Below are positions 28,816-41,100 of a stretch of DNA of 64,000 nt, in pieces. The translations under genes were made by a program, and so were the position numbers. The notes under the pieces are model-generated. The model was given only the letters and a program-made list of their open reading frames with translations. It did not search any database and was not told the DNA's origin. Position 1 is the first letter of the stretch; each line of letters opens with the position of its first letter. The DNA is from Paralithodes platypus. Taxonomy: Eukaryota > Arthropoda > Malacostraca > Decapoda > Lithodidae. The stretch spans positions 14,774,399 to 14,838,398 of the forward strand of contig CM064519.1 in assembly GCA_032716605.1 (NCBI GenBank), in the 5' to 3' direction.

Positions 28816-29070
28816 GAACTGCCTACAAACAACAAAGCAAAACAAAACAAAACAAGAGAGGGAGTAAATGCGTGCCTGTATGTTTAGGGAGGTGTCTGTG
28901 ATGTGAGAGATGGGAACTCCCTACAAAACAACAAAAGAAAAGAAAACAAGAGCAAGAGTGAATGCGTGTGTGTATTTTTAGGGAGAATTCTGTGATGTGA
29001 TAGATGTGAACTGCCTGCAAGCAGCAAAGCACAACAAAACAAGAGAGAGAGAGAGAGAGAGTGTGTGTGT
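28816..29070. repeat. ~95-bp tandem repeat in 3' UTR
   Basis: Units start GAACT(G/C)CCTAC/GCAA at 28816, 28914 and 29008. Each contains AACAAAACAAGAG and GTCTGTGATGTGA-AGATG. Copies two and three are increasingly diverged. Confidence 0.85.
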
Positions 29071-29079
29071 GTGGGTGTA

Positions 29080-29462
29080 TTAAGGGGGGTGACCTGCTTT
29101 TTTAATTTTTCTCCTTTTCTCTCTTTCTCTGGCTTGTATCCATTCGGCCCCATTCAGCCAACTATTTTAAGACGTTTATCCCCATCTAGGTGTCGATTTC
29201 TTCCTGGCGCGATAGCGAGCCAGCATTATATGAAGAAATCCGGCTTCGCCGGAGAAATTTTTCTACCGAAAAATGTACAAATTTAGCCTGCTGTCAAAAA
29301 CATTTTTAAAATATGCCGGCTGGCTCGCTACCGCTCACCAGTAAATAATTGACACCTGGATGGGGATAAACGTCTTAAAACAGTAGGCTGAATGGGGCCT
29401 ATTGGATACAAGCCAGAGAAAGATAGAAAAGGACAGAACAAAAACAGGTCACCCCCCCTTAA
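29080..29462. mobile_element. TTAA-ended MITE family 2 (complete, 383 bp)
   Basis: TTAAGGGGGGTGACCTG at one end and CAGGTCACCCCCCCTTAA at the other, perfectly inverted over 15 or so bases. Inside: TCTCTGGCTTGTATCC, CGGCCCCATTCAGCC, GACGTTTATCCCC, GGCTTCGCCGGAGA, GGCTCGCTACCGCTC and the inverse order. It lies in the gene A 3' UTR. Confidence 0.92.
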
Positions 29463-29534
29463 AGGGGAGGTATCTGTGTACTATATATTTCTATCTGATG
29501 TGTCTGTGAGTGACTTCTGATGTGTCTGTGAGGT

Positions 29535-29645
<111 letters not shown>

Positions 29646-30014
29646 AGATGTAGAGTGAGAAATTATGCAACAGAGACAAACGAAAAAGGCTTAATAACAG
29701 TTCATCATAAAATAAATGCTATAAATGAAGCACAGCGGAAAAAAACTATTTTTGTATAACGGTATTATCGTTTAAAATACACAGTCATGAACAAAAATAA
29801 TGACAAACATAAAATGACAACACATACAGGTATACATAACAATATAGGCATGCATACATGCATATACATACAGTACACTACATAAAGTAGGCTACATACA
29901 TACATACAGTACATGCATACATACATACAGTACATATATACATATAGTAATTGCTAGTCTTACACATATACGCACACACTCACATGACTATATGATATGT
30001 TACTGTGACAACGT

Positions 30015-30020
30015 AATAAA
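30015..30020 (+). terminator. Gene A polyadenylation signal (AATAAA)
   Basis: AATAAA within GACAACGTAATAAACTG. Gene B has GAATACGTAATAAATTA at the matching place, and the upstream 60 bases are also alike, which argues for a conserved 3' end. Confidence 0.65.
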
Positions 30021-30127
30021 CTGTACTTCATGCATTATTTATATATTTTCAATAACCTCTTGTATAATTAGAAATATGAATCGATATAGCTTATAGATAT
30101 ATAAATACTGCAAAATAGAGAGAAATT

Positions 30128-30129
<2 letters not shown>

Positions 30130-30222
<93 letters not shown>

Positions 30223-30240
30223 TATATATATATATACCGG
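30130..30240. repeat. (AT)n microsatellite
   Basis: More than 40 AT units ending in ACAGTATATATATATACCGGTAT. Confidence 0.96.
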
Positions 30241-30283
30241 TATACATTCTTTTTTTGTTTTTCTTGTTTTTTAGTGAACGGGA

Positions 30284-30645
30284 CAAGAGGCAAAGTTGCT
30301 TGTAACACGTGTCTCCCCCAAAATTGACAGAGTGACAGAGAGCCAAATTCAGGGTATATTAGACTCAAATAGTCTGGACACACGGAGCTTGAAGCAATTT
30401 AAGTCACAGGATGAGGAAAAGACAGATTGAGGGAGAGAGAGCTCCAAAGTTTATTTGTTGAGTCGAAGAGAATCTGGGATAATCGGTTCAATCTTGGGTT
30501 GGACAGAGTAGGGGTGGGAGTGTGTTGAAAGACGGGTGCCCCCCACTCTCCATAAGGGTGGAGATATACACTGAGAGCTCTGAAGAACACAGATTATTGT
30601 AATATAATAGTGGTACAAGAGTGAGAGAGACTCAACATTGCGGGG
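30284..30645 (-). pseudogene. Jockey-type LINE 3' end, 5'-truncated
   Basis: On the - strand: a C-terminal frame with LSLLYHYYITI and LWSSLSLNL-like remnants of the RT tail, then the 3' UTR. The ends match the 54630-55125 copy. Frames are broken and several residues are unlike the consensus, so it is an old copy. Confidence 0.8.
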
Positions 30646-30650
30646 TGTAG

Positions 30651-30867
30651 TGTTTACCCTTCCAAGATCCACTACGTACTTCTGTTCTGTTTGCCAGCTG
30701 TTACTATAAGATTTTATTCAGATTAGGAAGGGTATGTGGAAGTCAGAGGGTAAATTGAGATAGTCTTTACCCTTATAATTCCCAAAAATCCTTCTTCAAC
30801 GGTATAAAATCGTTTAATGATAGCCAGAATAAACTGTCAAAATGCGTCACAATCTTCAAAGGGTTAA
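30651..30867. mobile_element. Fold-back MITE family 3
   Basis: TTTACCCTTCCAAGATCCAC to CACAATCTTCAAAGGGTTAA. Arms: AGATTAGGAAGGGTATGTGG and AAAATCGTTTAATGATAGCC. Confidence 0.83.
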
Positions 30868-30870
30868 AAG

Positions 30871-31214
<344 letters not shown>

Positions 31215-31341
31215 GAGATGTCCCCGTGTGGCTCAATAGGTTATTCAGAATAGTTGGTCTGTGTGTCATAATTATGTCTCTTGGAATTATTGTCCAGATA
31301 GTCCTGCCCACGACTGTACACTCTAGAGTCTAGCAGTTTAT

Positions 31342-31736
31342 TTAAGGGGAGAGGGGCCGTTTTTCTGATCCCCCTTCTCCCTCATGTTTAGCCCCATTAG
31401 TTTTCAGACTATAAGATGTTTGTCCCAATAGTTTGTGGATTTTAAGACCTTTCGCCCCATTTCTTTGTCAATATTAAGACCTTTCGTGCTGCTTAGGTGT
31501 CGATTTATTTTTCCTGGCGAACGATAGTGAGCCTGTAATTTTGGAAGAACCGGCCTTCGGCCAGTACATTTTTCTACCAAATTTTTTACAATTTAATATA
31601 GAAGGGGGATGTAATTTAATATAGAAGGGGTATGTAATGGATGTTTGTTTAAGTTTGATGGAGGTCAAGAGAGGAAACTAAAAAAATAATATATATGTGA
31701 AATAATCGACCACTAAAATAAACCTTTACCCCTTAA
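31342..31736. mobile_element. TTAA-ended MITE family 1
   Basis: TTAAGGGGAGAGGGGCCG to TTTACCCCTTAA. Core: GTTTAGCCCCATTAG, TCGATTTATTTTTCCTGGCG, GGCCTTCGGCCAG, GTTTGATGGAGGTC. A short internal duplication (AATTTAATATAGAAGGGG) is at about 31582-31630. Confidence 0.85.
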
Positions 31737-31973
31737 CATGTAATTGAAATATTGTCTAATTATATAAATTAACAGTATGTAGATTATATGCACGAGTTTT
31801 AATTTGCATAGTTCATGAATTATGCCAAATTGTATTACTATAGTTCAATAACAAGCAAAGTAACCTATAATTTTGTGCATTTTTTTTTTTTTTTTTTTTT
31901 TTTGCTTAGTTGATCAAAATTGCAACGTATAGTTTGCACAATGCCCAATATGTGCGTGCTCGTATATGCCTAA
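31737..31973. other. AT-rich spacer with poly(T)
   Basis: Nothing but AT-rich sequence and a T run of about 23 at 31880-31903. Confidence 0.7.
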
Positions 31974-32358
31974 TTAAGGGGGGGTGACCTGTTTTTGTTC
32001 TGTCCTTTTCTATTTTTCTCTGGCTTGTATCCATTTGGCCCCGCTCAGCCTACTGTTTTAAGACGTTTATCCCCATTCAGGTGTCAATTTCTTACTGGTG
32101 AGCAGTAGCGAGCCAGCATATTGTTTATTTTTGTTAGACAGCAGGCTAAATTTGTACATTTTTCGATAGAAAAATTTCTCCGGCGAAGCCAGATTTCTTC
32201 ATAATTATAATGCTGGCTCGCTATCGCTCGCTAGGAAGAAATCGACACCTAGATAGGGATAAACGTCTTAAAATAGTTGGCTGAATGGGGCCGAATGGAT
32301 AAAAGCCAGAGAAAGAGAGAAAAGGACAGAAATAAAAAAAGCAGGTCACCCCCCTTAA
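31974..32358. mobile_element. TTAA-ended MITE family 2 (complete, 385 bp)
   Basis: TTAAGGGGGGGTGACCTG to AGCAGGTCACCCCCCTTAA. The core matches the 29080-29462 copy, with the central part in the opposite order (GGCTCGCTATCGCTCGC on the right). Confidence 0.92.
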
Positions 32359-32362
32359 TATA

Positions 32363-32886
32363 ATAAACCACTTGAACTCTGCCTAGTTGTTCACATAGGA
32401 TAAACCACTTGAACTCTGCCTAGTTGTTCACATAAACCACTTGAACTCTGCCTAGTTGTTCACATAAACCACTTGAACTCTGCCTAGTTGTTCACATAGG
32501 ATAAACCACTTGAACTCTGCCTAGTTGTTCACATAGGATAAACCACTTGAACTCTGCCTAGTTGTTCACATAGGATAAACCACTTGAACTCTGCCTAGTT
32601 GTTCATATAGGATAAACCACTTGAACTCTGCCTAGTTGTTCACATAAACCACTTGAACTCTGCCTAGTTGTTCACATAAACCACTTGAACTCTGCCTAGT
32701 TGTTCACATAGGATAAACCACTTGAACTCTGCCTAGTTGTTCATATAGGATAAACCACTTGAACTCTGCCTAGTTGTTCACATAAACCACTTGAACTCTG
32801 CCTAGTTGTTCACATAAACCAATTGAACTCTGCCTAGTTGTTCACATAAACCACTTGAACTCTGCCTAGTTGTTCACATAGGATAA
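32363..32886. repeat. 32/37-bp minisatellite
   Basis: About 15 copies of ACCACTTGAACTCTGCCTAG plus TTGTTCACATA. Copies with and without an extra GGATA alternate irregularly. A few have CATATAGG in place of CACATAGG. Confidence 0.96.
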
Positions 32887-33291
32887 CATCAAGTCTATAT
32901 GAATTATGTTGGTTCATAATTAAGTGTATTATTGGGCTCATTCTCTTGACAATGTGAGATTATTTTTAACATGAAAAATATGTCTGTTGGTTACTAATCC
33001 TCGCATGGAAAGCGTCAATATGTATTTTATTTGTATTATATTTATCTATGTTAATGTATGTTTAAGTACAAGCGCCAGTACTCGGGGAACACAATGACTG
33101 AAGGACATGCAGATACAACGCTAAATTACCGATCAATTAACAGGTAATGAGTATGGTTTGTGGTGAGGTGGTAAGAATAATTGAGGATAATATCAATAAT
33201 GTGAAGACTACAAAGAACATGACAGAACAAAGATACAAAACACAAAATATTATAATTATATACTGTACTGTATACTGTATATATATATATA

Positions 33292-33328
<37 letters not shown>

Positions 33329-33440
33329 AGGGTGTTTCAGAGACCATAACCCTAGACACCAATTCGGGGTCTTGCTTGGTGAGTTCATGAGTCAAGGTGA
33401 CGTTTACTCAGCCATATGCAAGAGAGGGGAGAGGCTGCTG
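32887..33440. other. Gene B upstream region
   Basis: AT-rich, with an (AT)n run and ACTGTATAT palindromes at 33255-33326. No coding sequence. The piece after 33330 is less AT-rich and leads into the gene B promoter. Confidence 0.6.
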
Positions 33441-33463
33441 GACCTATATATATACTGTACCTA

Positions 33464-33502
33464 TATATAAGACCTCCTCCCCCTCTATCCAGCCCTCACA
33501 GT
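33464..33502 (+). promoter_or_regulatory. Gene B core promoter (TATA + initiator)
   Basis: TATATAAG at 33464-33471 and TCACAGT at 33496-33502. The initiator A (33498) is 34 bases from the TATA T, exactly as in gene A. The flanking GGCGTCTACAGTTAACCACC resembles GGCGTCTTCAGTTCACTCC of gene A. Confidence 0.75.
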
Positions 33503-33663
33503 TACTCTAAGGCGTCTACAGTTAACCACCAGTTCCAGGGGTTAACCAGGAGCTACCAGTCACCTCTACCACCAGTCACTAGGATAGCCAATCAATCCTA
33601 TTCCACACTTACATCACAACCAGTTATTTTCGGTCAATCATCGCAGAAAAATTGGTGAGACAT
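33498..33663 (+). other. Gene B exon 1 (5' UTR, non-coding)
   Basis: About 166 bases with no ATG, ending GAGACAT|GTAAGT (donor GT at 33664-33665). CCAGTTATTTTCGGTCAATC and GGTGAGACA correspond to the gene A exon end CCAGTTGTTTTCGTGCAATC...GAGAGACAA. Confidence 0.72.
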
Positions 33664-33802
33664 GTAAGTGGACAGTGTAAAATTAATAAGGTCTGGTTCA
33701 GGAATGTGTGTCTATAGATATTAAAGAATGACTGAATAAATATATATGAGGAACCGTTAGTATAGGCTCCTTTAATACCTTCACCTGACCTGACCATATG
33801 AT

Positions 33803-34850
33803 CAACTAAAGACATCAGTTATATGGATGTATAGAAGCCCTTCACAAAGACATCAGTTATATGGATGTATAGAAGCCCTTCACAAAGACATCAGTTATAT
33901 GGATGTATAGAAGCCCTTCACAAAGACATCAGTTATATGGGGTATAGAAGCCCTTCACAAAGACATCAGTTATATGGATGTATAGAAGCCCTTCACAAAG
34001 ACATCAGTTATATGGGTGTATAGAAGCCCTTCACAAAGACATCAGTTATATGGATGTATAGAAGCCCTTCACAAAGACATCAGTTATATGGGTGTATAGA
34101 AGCCCTTCACAAAGACATCAGTTATATGGATGTATAGAAGCCCTTCACAAAGACATCAGTTATATGGATGTATAGAAGCCCTTCACAAAGACATCAGTTA
34201 TATGGATGTATAGAAGCCCTTCACAAAGACATCAGTTATATGGTGTATAGAAGCCCTTCACAAAGACATCAGTTATATGGATGTATAGAAGCCCTTCACA
34301 AAGACATCAGTTATATGGGTGTATAGAAGCCCTTCACAAAGACATCAGTTATATGGGTGTATAGAAGCCCTTCACAAAGACATCAGTTATATGGGTGTAT
34401 AGAAGCCCTTCACAAAGACATCAGTTATATGGGTGTATAGAAGCCCTTCACAAAGACATCAGTTATATGGGTGTATAGAAGCCCTTCACAAAGACATCAG
34501 TTATATGGGATGTATAGAAGCCCTTCACAAAGACATCAGTTATATGGATGTATAGAAGCCCTTCACAAAGACATCAGTTATATGGATGTATAGAAGCCCT
34601 TCACAAAGACATCAGTTATATGGATGTATAGAAGCCCTTCACAAAGACATCAGTTATATGGATGTATAGAAGCCCTTCACAAAGACATCAGTTATATGGG
34701 TGTATAGAAGCCCTTCACAAAGACATCAGTTATATGGGTGTATAGAAGCCCTTCACAAAGACATCAGTTATATGGGTGTATAGAAGCCCTTCACAAAGAC
34801 GTTAGTTATATGGGTGTATAGAAGCCCTTCACAAAGACGTTATACGAATC
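33803..34850. repeat. 38-bp minisatellite in gene B intron 1
   Basis: About 27 copies of a 38-bp unit containing ACATCAGTTATATGGATGTA and TAGAAGCCCTTCACAAAG. Two sub-variants (ATGGATGTA and ATGGGTGTA) occur in blocks. It starts about 140 bp after the exon 1 donor. Confidence 0.97.
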
Positions 34851-34923
34851 AATACAATGGAAAATAAAGGCCATGGTGTCACTGTGGCACTGGTTAAGGT
34901 GGCACTGGTTAAGGTGACACTGG

Positions 34924-35069
34924 TTAACCCTTTCAAGATACGACTACACATGTCTTTTCAATTAACCCTTGGACTTCCATAATTATACCCTTCCTCATCT
35001 GAATAAAATTGTCTATAAATAGACATAAAATAGAAAGGAAATCCGTCATCGGATCTTGAAAGGGATATA
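34924..35069. mobile_element. Fold-back MITE family 3, internally deleted
   Basis: TTAACCCTTTCAAGATACGA to CATCGGATCTTGAAAGGGATA. Only about 145 bp. The left arm is missing most of the GGCTATTATTAGACG segment. Confidence 0.72.
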
Positions 35070-35078
35070 TTCATGACA

Positions 35079-35276
35079 TTAACCAATTGAAGGACATGAC
35101 GCATTTCGACAGCTTATTCTGGCTATTATTACACGATTATATTCAGAGTAGGAAGGGTATATGGAAGTCGGAGGGTTGCTTGGGCCAGTCTTTACTCTTT
35201 TAACTCCCACAGATCCTTCCAAATCTGTATAAAATCGTCTAATGATAGCCAGAATAAACGGTCACCATGGGGTTAA
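35079..35276. mobile_element. Fold-back MITE family 3
   Basis: TTAACCAATTGAAGGACATG to CACCATGGGGTTAA. Arms: CTGGCTATTATTACACGATT and AAAATCGTCTAATGATAGCC. Confidence 0.82.
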
Positions 35277-35384
35277 GTTTTATTCTAGTCAATGAAAAAG
35301 CGAAGGAAAATTGTAAACTGTGGCAAAGCTGTTACCCTTGTTTATGTTTTACTGTTCTCTTTACTTTGCTGTTGTGAGGGAAGT

Positions 35385-35650
35385 TTTTTTTTTTTTTTTT
35401 TTTTGCTAGACCTCCTTCTCCCTCATGCTTAGCCACATTAGTGTTGAAATTTTAAGACGCTTGCCTCATTATATTGGTGATGTTAAGCCCTTTCAATATT
35501 AAGACCTTTCGTACCATTTAGGTGTCGATTTATTCTTGGCGAGCCTGTAATTTAAGAGGAACCGATCTCCGGCCGGTACATATATCTCGAAGGGGGTTCT
35601 TGGAGGTGTTTTCTTATACTTTATATCGGTTTAAGGAGCAAACTAAAAAA
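35385..35650. mobile_element. MITE family 1 fragment
   Basis: Poly(T), then CTAGACCTCCTTCTCCCTCA, GTTGAAATTTTAAGACGCTT, CGTACCATTTAGGTGTCGAT, CTTGGCGAGCCTGTAATTTA, GATCTCCGGCCGG. The middle is deleted and the ends are degraded. Confidence 0.7.
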
Positions 35651-35769
35651 AATCCATTTACTCTACAGTATATTCAATTCGATTTTATATTTATTATATT
35701 TTTGTTTTTCATAATGGACTTTAATTAAATTTTGGATGTAAAGTATATAATTATTGATCTGGTTATGGA

Positions 35770-36215
35770 GTTCTAGGGAGGAAATAAATATGTAAATAAA
35801 TAAATAAATTAATTAATAAAAATAAATAAAATCTCCCCTTAGCAATAGTAACTCAAATATAGGTCTTGGGTTTTAGGACTATAGTTATGAATGATCTTTC
35901 GTGTGACACCCTGCTAAAATCGTCTAATGTTAGCCAGAATAAAGTGGAAACAATCGCTTTCAGGATATAAGGACGCCTGTCTCCATTTTATTCGGCTATC
36001 ATTGGACGAATGTATTCAGCTAACAAATAGTTCGTGGGTGTGATAGGGTTAAATGAGATGGCTTTCGCGCCTATGTTTCCTAGAGATCCTTTCTAAGCTG
36101 AATAAACTCGTCTAAGTTAGTACGAATATAGAGAAAGCGTCATAATTCCTAGAGATCCTTCCTAAGCTGAATAAAATTCCTCATTGTGAGCCAGAATATA
36201 GTACAGAAAACGTCA
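35770..36215. mobile_element. Scrambled MITE family 3 arms
   Basis: (AAAT)n at 35780-35830. Arm pieces follow: CTAAAATCGTCTAATGTTAGCC, GGCTATCATTGGACGAATGT, ATCCTTTCTAAGCTGAATAAACTCGTC and a second CCTTCCTAAGCTGAATAAAA copy. They are rearranged and no complete element was found. Confidence 0.55.
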
Positions 36216-36335
36216 TAATTCCGACACCTGGATGGGGATAAACGTCTTAAAACAGTAGGCTGAATGGGGCCGAATGGATCCAAGCCAGAGAAAGAGAGAA
36301 AAGGAGATATAAAAAATCAGGTGACCCCCCTGAAG
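36216..36335. mobile_element. MITE family 2 fragment
   Basis: CGACACCTGGATGGGGATAA, ACGTCTTAAAACAGTAGGCT, GAATGGGGCCGAATGGATCC, then AAAGAGAGAAAAGG and CAGGTGACCCCCCTGAAG. It is the right third of the family. Confidence 0.78.
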
Positions 36336-36484
36336 ACTATAATGGTTGTTGTCTCCTTGGACCAACACCAACACCAACACCAACCTCAGCATTCCTTAAT
36401 GTACGGGTAAGCATGAAGGTAAAGCTATAAGACACTCCATGATAGTAAGTCGTTTCGTCCTTCAGCAACCATACTTCCTCTCTC

Positions 36485-36605
<121 letters not shown>

Positions 36606-36702
36606 CTGTATATTGTCGAATATTTTGTCATCCCTAATTACTTGTTATGCATTATTTTATCCTATAGTTAACCAAGGAGCCTTCTGCCGCGCCTTCTTCA
36701 GT

Positions 36703-36801
36703 ATGCAGCGGCTGTTCCTTCTGCTGTGTGTGGCTGCTGGTGCTGTGATGGTGGTGGTGGTGGGGCAGGAGCAGCACTTCAAACAGTATGCTTACATCCA
36801 G
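36703..36801 (+). CDS. Gene B coding exon 1 (signal peptide)
   Basis: 33 codons. The acceptor CTTCTTCAG ends one base before the ATG, as in gene A. Donor CAG|GTACGA. The hydrophobic core is longer than in gene A because of extra valines. Confidence 0.92.
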
Positions 36802-38033
36802 GTACGAACCCACAACAAACTTTTACTATAGTCTGTTTATTTTCAGCTGGCAATAAATTGAATCCTGTGTCTGATGTTTGTATACTTATCCCCTTCAACA
36901 CGATGATATAATGTTCATCTTATTCTGGTCACCATCAGACGACATTCTACTTCTACCTCTTGAACTCAAATGGATAAATGCAATCACAATAGCTTGTAGG
37001 CTACCCTACATCCTTCTATATTTATATATTTGTTGTTTGTATTTATACACCAATATCCCCTACACTATATATATACAGCTATATCCCCTACAACAACTCA
37101 ACAACTTCCGGACACGATTCTCGCACAACTGTCGTCACTTCATCACCGACAACACAATCAGACTACCACTTACATTAGTACCTGACACACTATCCCTCCT
37201 TACAACAGTACCACCTACTCCGAAGAAGCCGATGATCATATCCAACAGCAACACATCAGTCCACCTTTCCACCCACCTTCAAAGAAAACGGAAGAACACA
37301 GTGACCCCTTCCAGCATAAACAATGGAAGGCGAGGACTAACTATACCTAAGGAACACCCCATTAACCTTTTATCTGGCAGCTCAATGGAGAAAAGACCCT
37401 ATTCCAACTCCCTCATTAGGATACTTGTGGCCCCTCTTCCCGGAAGCCAACCCGCAGAATGAGAGACTAAAAACGGATACATGAAAGGATGGGGAAATTG
37501 TTCAGTAGCTTACCAGCTCCTTTGGGAATCTCAACTTCCAAAGTACACTTGTCGCTTACATACGGCAAGGAAACAGCTCTTACACAGGCTGAGGGACTAT
37601 CGCTTACACAGGGTAGTCGAAGAGAACTGCTTACACAGATTATTCCCAATGAGTTGCTGAGACAGAATTCTCGAACATCGTCACTTACACAGCGCGCTGC
37701 ACACTCGCTCGTCGAGGAATTCGAGCATATATGTACTCCGGATAAAGTGTCTTCTTCATCAGCAGAGGAAGTCCGAGAGAGAAAACAAGGTGCCACGATC
37801 TCTTATCTGTACACAACGGATAAGGAAAGACAGAAGAAGACAATCCAGAGTCCTACCCTGCCTGAGTCTACAGGTAAAGCTATCTTTCTAAGAGAGGAGC
37901 AGAAGTACAAATTAGTAATATTGTTGTTTTCTGTTTGTGAGTTCCCAACCCAACCTTAAATTTCACAATACACACTACTATCCCTTGCTTGTAGTACATA
38001 AAACAAAATACAAATTATATATATATATATATA

Positions 38034-38101
<68 letters not shown>

Positions 38102-41100
38102 TATTAGAAGCAGTAGTAGTAATATGTATGTATGTATGCATGTAATAGTATATACAGTATTATATTGTTTTGTATTCATAATCCTCCTTACAGACATTTA
38201 AGGACTGCCTCGGTGGTGGCCTGTACCTGGACTTCCTGGCTCAGATACAAAGGGCCCGCTCCTACTGCCGGAACACCGACGCCCCTCCCCAGTCCTTCAA
38301 CACCAGGCCCAACACCATCAACATCTTCGCGGTAAGGAGAAGGGGGGGGGGGAGGCAGTATTCTATAGGGGGTAGGGTTTATTCTTTGGTCTACCTATAT
38401 GTATATTAATTTATATATTAGTTTCCTTGCGAGACCTCCATCAAGCTTAAATGAACACACCCAAGACAAATTTGTACGTTTTTCGGTAAGCAAAAATTCT
38501 CGGCCAAAGGCCAATACATCCTAATTTTACAAGCTCACTATCGATCGCAGGAAAACCCGAAACCTAAATGGCACGAAAGGTCTTAATATCGCCAAACTAA
38601 TGGACCAGACGTCTTATAATGTTAAAACTTAATCACGAGGGAGAACAGGGTCCAGAAAAACTCTATACCCCTCTTAACCCTCTCAGTATTCGAGGACGCT
38701 TTTCCACTGTACTCTGGCTAACACTAGATGATTGTGCTCAGGTTAGGAAGGCCCTCTAGGAATCAAATGGGTCAAATTACTCTCAAGTAACCCTCTGACT
38801 TTCACATTTTCTTCCTAATCTGAATAATATCGTTTATTAATAGCCTGGATAATAGGTAGACAATACATTAGTACTCGTTTCTCAAGAAGGTTAAAATACG
38901 ATATTTAATACAATAGCCTGCATATACAAAAGAATACAAAGGAAGAAAAACAACAACAAACCTAATGGTCCTTACTAGGATTAGTATGAACATATATACA
39001 AGGTGGCGCAGAATTCGGTTACCCAGGGTGTTCGCTGAGTCAACTGGATAATTGAATTCTGCGTCACCCTGTGTTTTACAATAATTATTAACTCTCTCCC
39101 CCCACCTCCCCCAAGACCCACCTGGGCCACCACCCCCAGGTGCTGCAAGGGATCCCCAACATCCAGCCCGCCTTCCCCAACCCCCCCACCTTCCCCAACA
39201 CCCCCGCCTTTGGTCAGGGGCCTGTTATCTACAGCAGGAAGGTTAGTCACTACAGTCTAAGACGGGGTTCATTAAGCTGTATGTTCTTTGTAGCTCCTTA
39301 CACTAAGGCAAACAAATCAGGTCACAGCAATCAGCAGCAAGGTTTTCATGATTATATGGCTACTTTACTTCACTATTCCTTCAACCATAACAAAGAGCAG
39401 ATATTTAAGTCTGCAGCAGGGGTTATGTGGCTGGCTTGTCTTCATTGTCCTCCCAATCCAATGAAATGAGCAAGTCACAGTCTGCAACAAAGTTCATAGG
39501 ACTGTATTGTCTTAATAGCTCCTTGCACCCAGGGCACAAAGGAACACTTTTCGAAAAGTAGATACCTCATTACCTTCACCTGACCAAACCTGAAGGAAGT
39601 CACAACAGCTTACGGCAGAGTGTACAGTATTTGGTTGTATGGATTTTGTTGTACTTTCAACCCCGGAAGAAAGGTGGGGGGAGATCATATGTAATTTTTG
39701 CCGGAGCAGCAGTCAGGTCCTTATTTTAAGGAACGACTGTCTCTTACTAACTTTTCTCTTCAACTCACCCTGAACTAGTGTTGATACAGAGGTCAGGACT
39801 GTAGAGTCATCCAGTACAAGTTCAATAGAAGCCAAACCACACCAGGGCAAGGATACAGCAGTCTGTGACAGGGTGTATATGGCTGGATTAATTTAGTTCT
39901 CCTTCAACCCAGGGCACAACGCAATTTATAACATGCCATATATAAATTAGCTCATGAATGTATTGCTTATATAATATCTAGATTGCCAGAGACTAGAATG
40001 ATACAGCCCTGAACAAAATTCAGTAACTCTACTTTATATCATGAGTAAGTTATTGTACTTTATACCCGATCTTCCAATTAACCCAGAGGAGTAATTCCTG
40101 CCTCTTTCCACCTACAGAAGCGCCAGAACTTCCAGGACCAGAATTACCAGAGTCAGAATTTCCAGGGACAAACCTTCCAGGGACAGACCTTCCTGGGGCT
40201 GCAGCCACTGGTTAGCCGGGAGGAGATCTCGGGCCTGGTGGATAAACTGTACTACGCCCTCAGTAACTTCACCTGCATCCTTAAAAGCATAGATGCCGTA
40301 AGATTTTCAACCCTTTCAGCATGGTGATGCTTATCTTTCTTTTAATCTGGTTAAAATAGAAGATTAGACCCCAAAAATCTCTTTTATAGACAAGGGCCTC
40401 TACTTTGACCTCAGCAGCTTCACCCACATTTTCGAGACTCAATAAGCCAATGTCTACTTGCACTAATATGACGTCGCTCTAATTGTATCATGAGTAACAC
40501 TGGATGAATTATATGAGTGATTTATAGTGGCAACTTTAGCATTACTTCAAGGGAAAACTTTCTTTCCGGCAACATTGTTATTGCTAGGTTCTTCCTCTCC
40601 ATGTCGTATCCCATCCATATCACTCTATCTTCTTATTCTATCTGTTCTCCTTCTTCCCACTAGCTACATTATCATTATCCTTTGCCCCGCATAGACATCC
40701 TTTCAACTCTTCTTTGATCAGTTGTGGCAAATAGATAAATTGGGTGGATGGGGAAGACAGAAAGTAGAGGAATATATAAGTCCAGCTCTTTCCTGTGCTT
40801 CCCTTCCACCTCGTTCATCCATACCATCTCTTTTTTACTAATAATTGAATGGAACCACTTGTCAGGTTGATGAGGACCTGAACATAAACATCGACACAGC
40901 GATCAACGCCTACAGGAATGCTGGCCTTAACCAAGAGCTGACCGATGATCTTGAAGAGGGTATCAGGTTCTGCGATGACTTGTCGGTGAGTTGTAATATA
41001 ATCCATAATGGATGTGAGTGCTAGACAGAATGTGTTAATCATAGACTAGACAAAAACTATCAGACATCTATTAAAAGATTAATAAGGGGTTGAAGAGGAT

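Noticed and set aside
33803..34850. CRISPR-like array
   Set aside because: Units are adjacent with no unique spacers. Like the other arrays it is a eukaryotic minisatellite.
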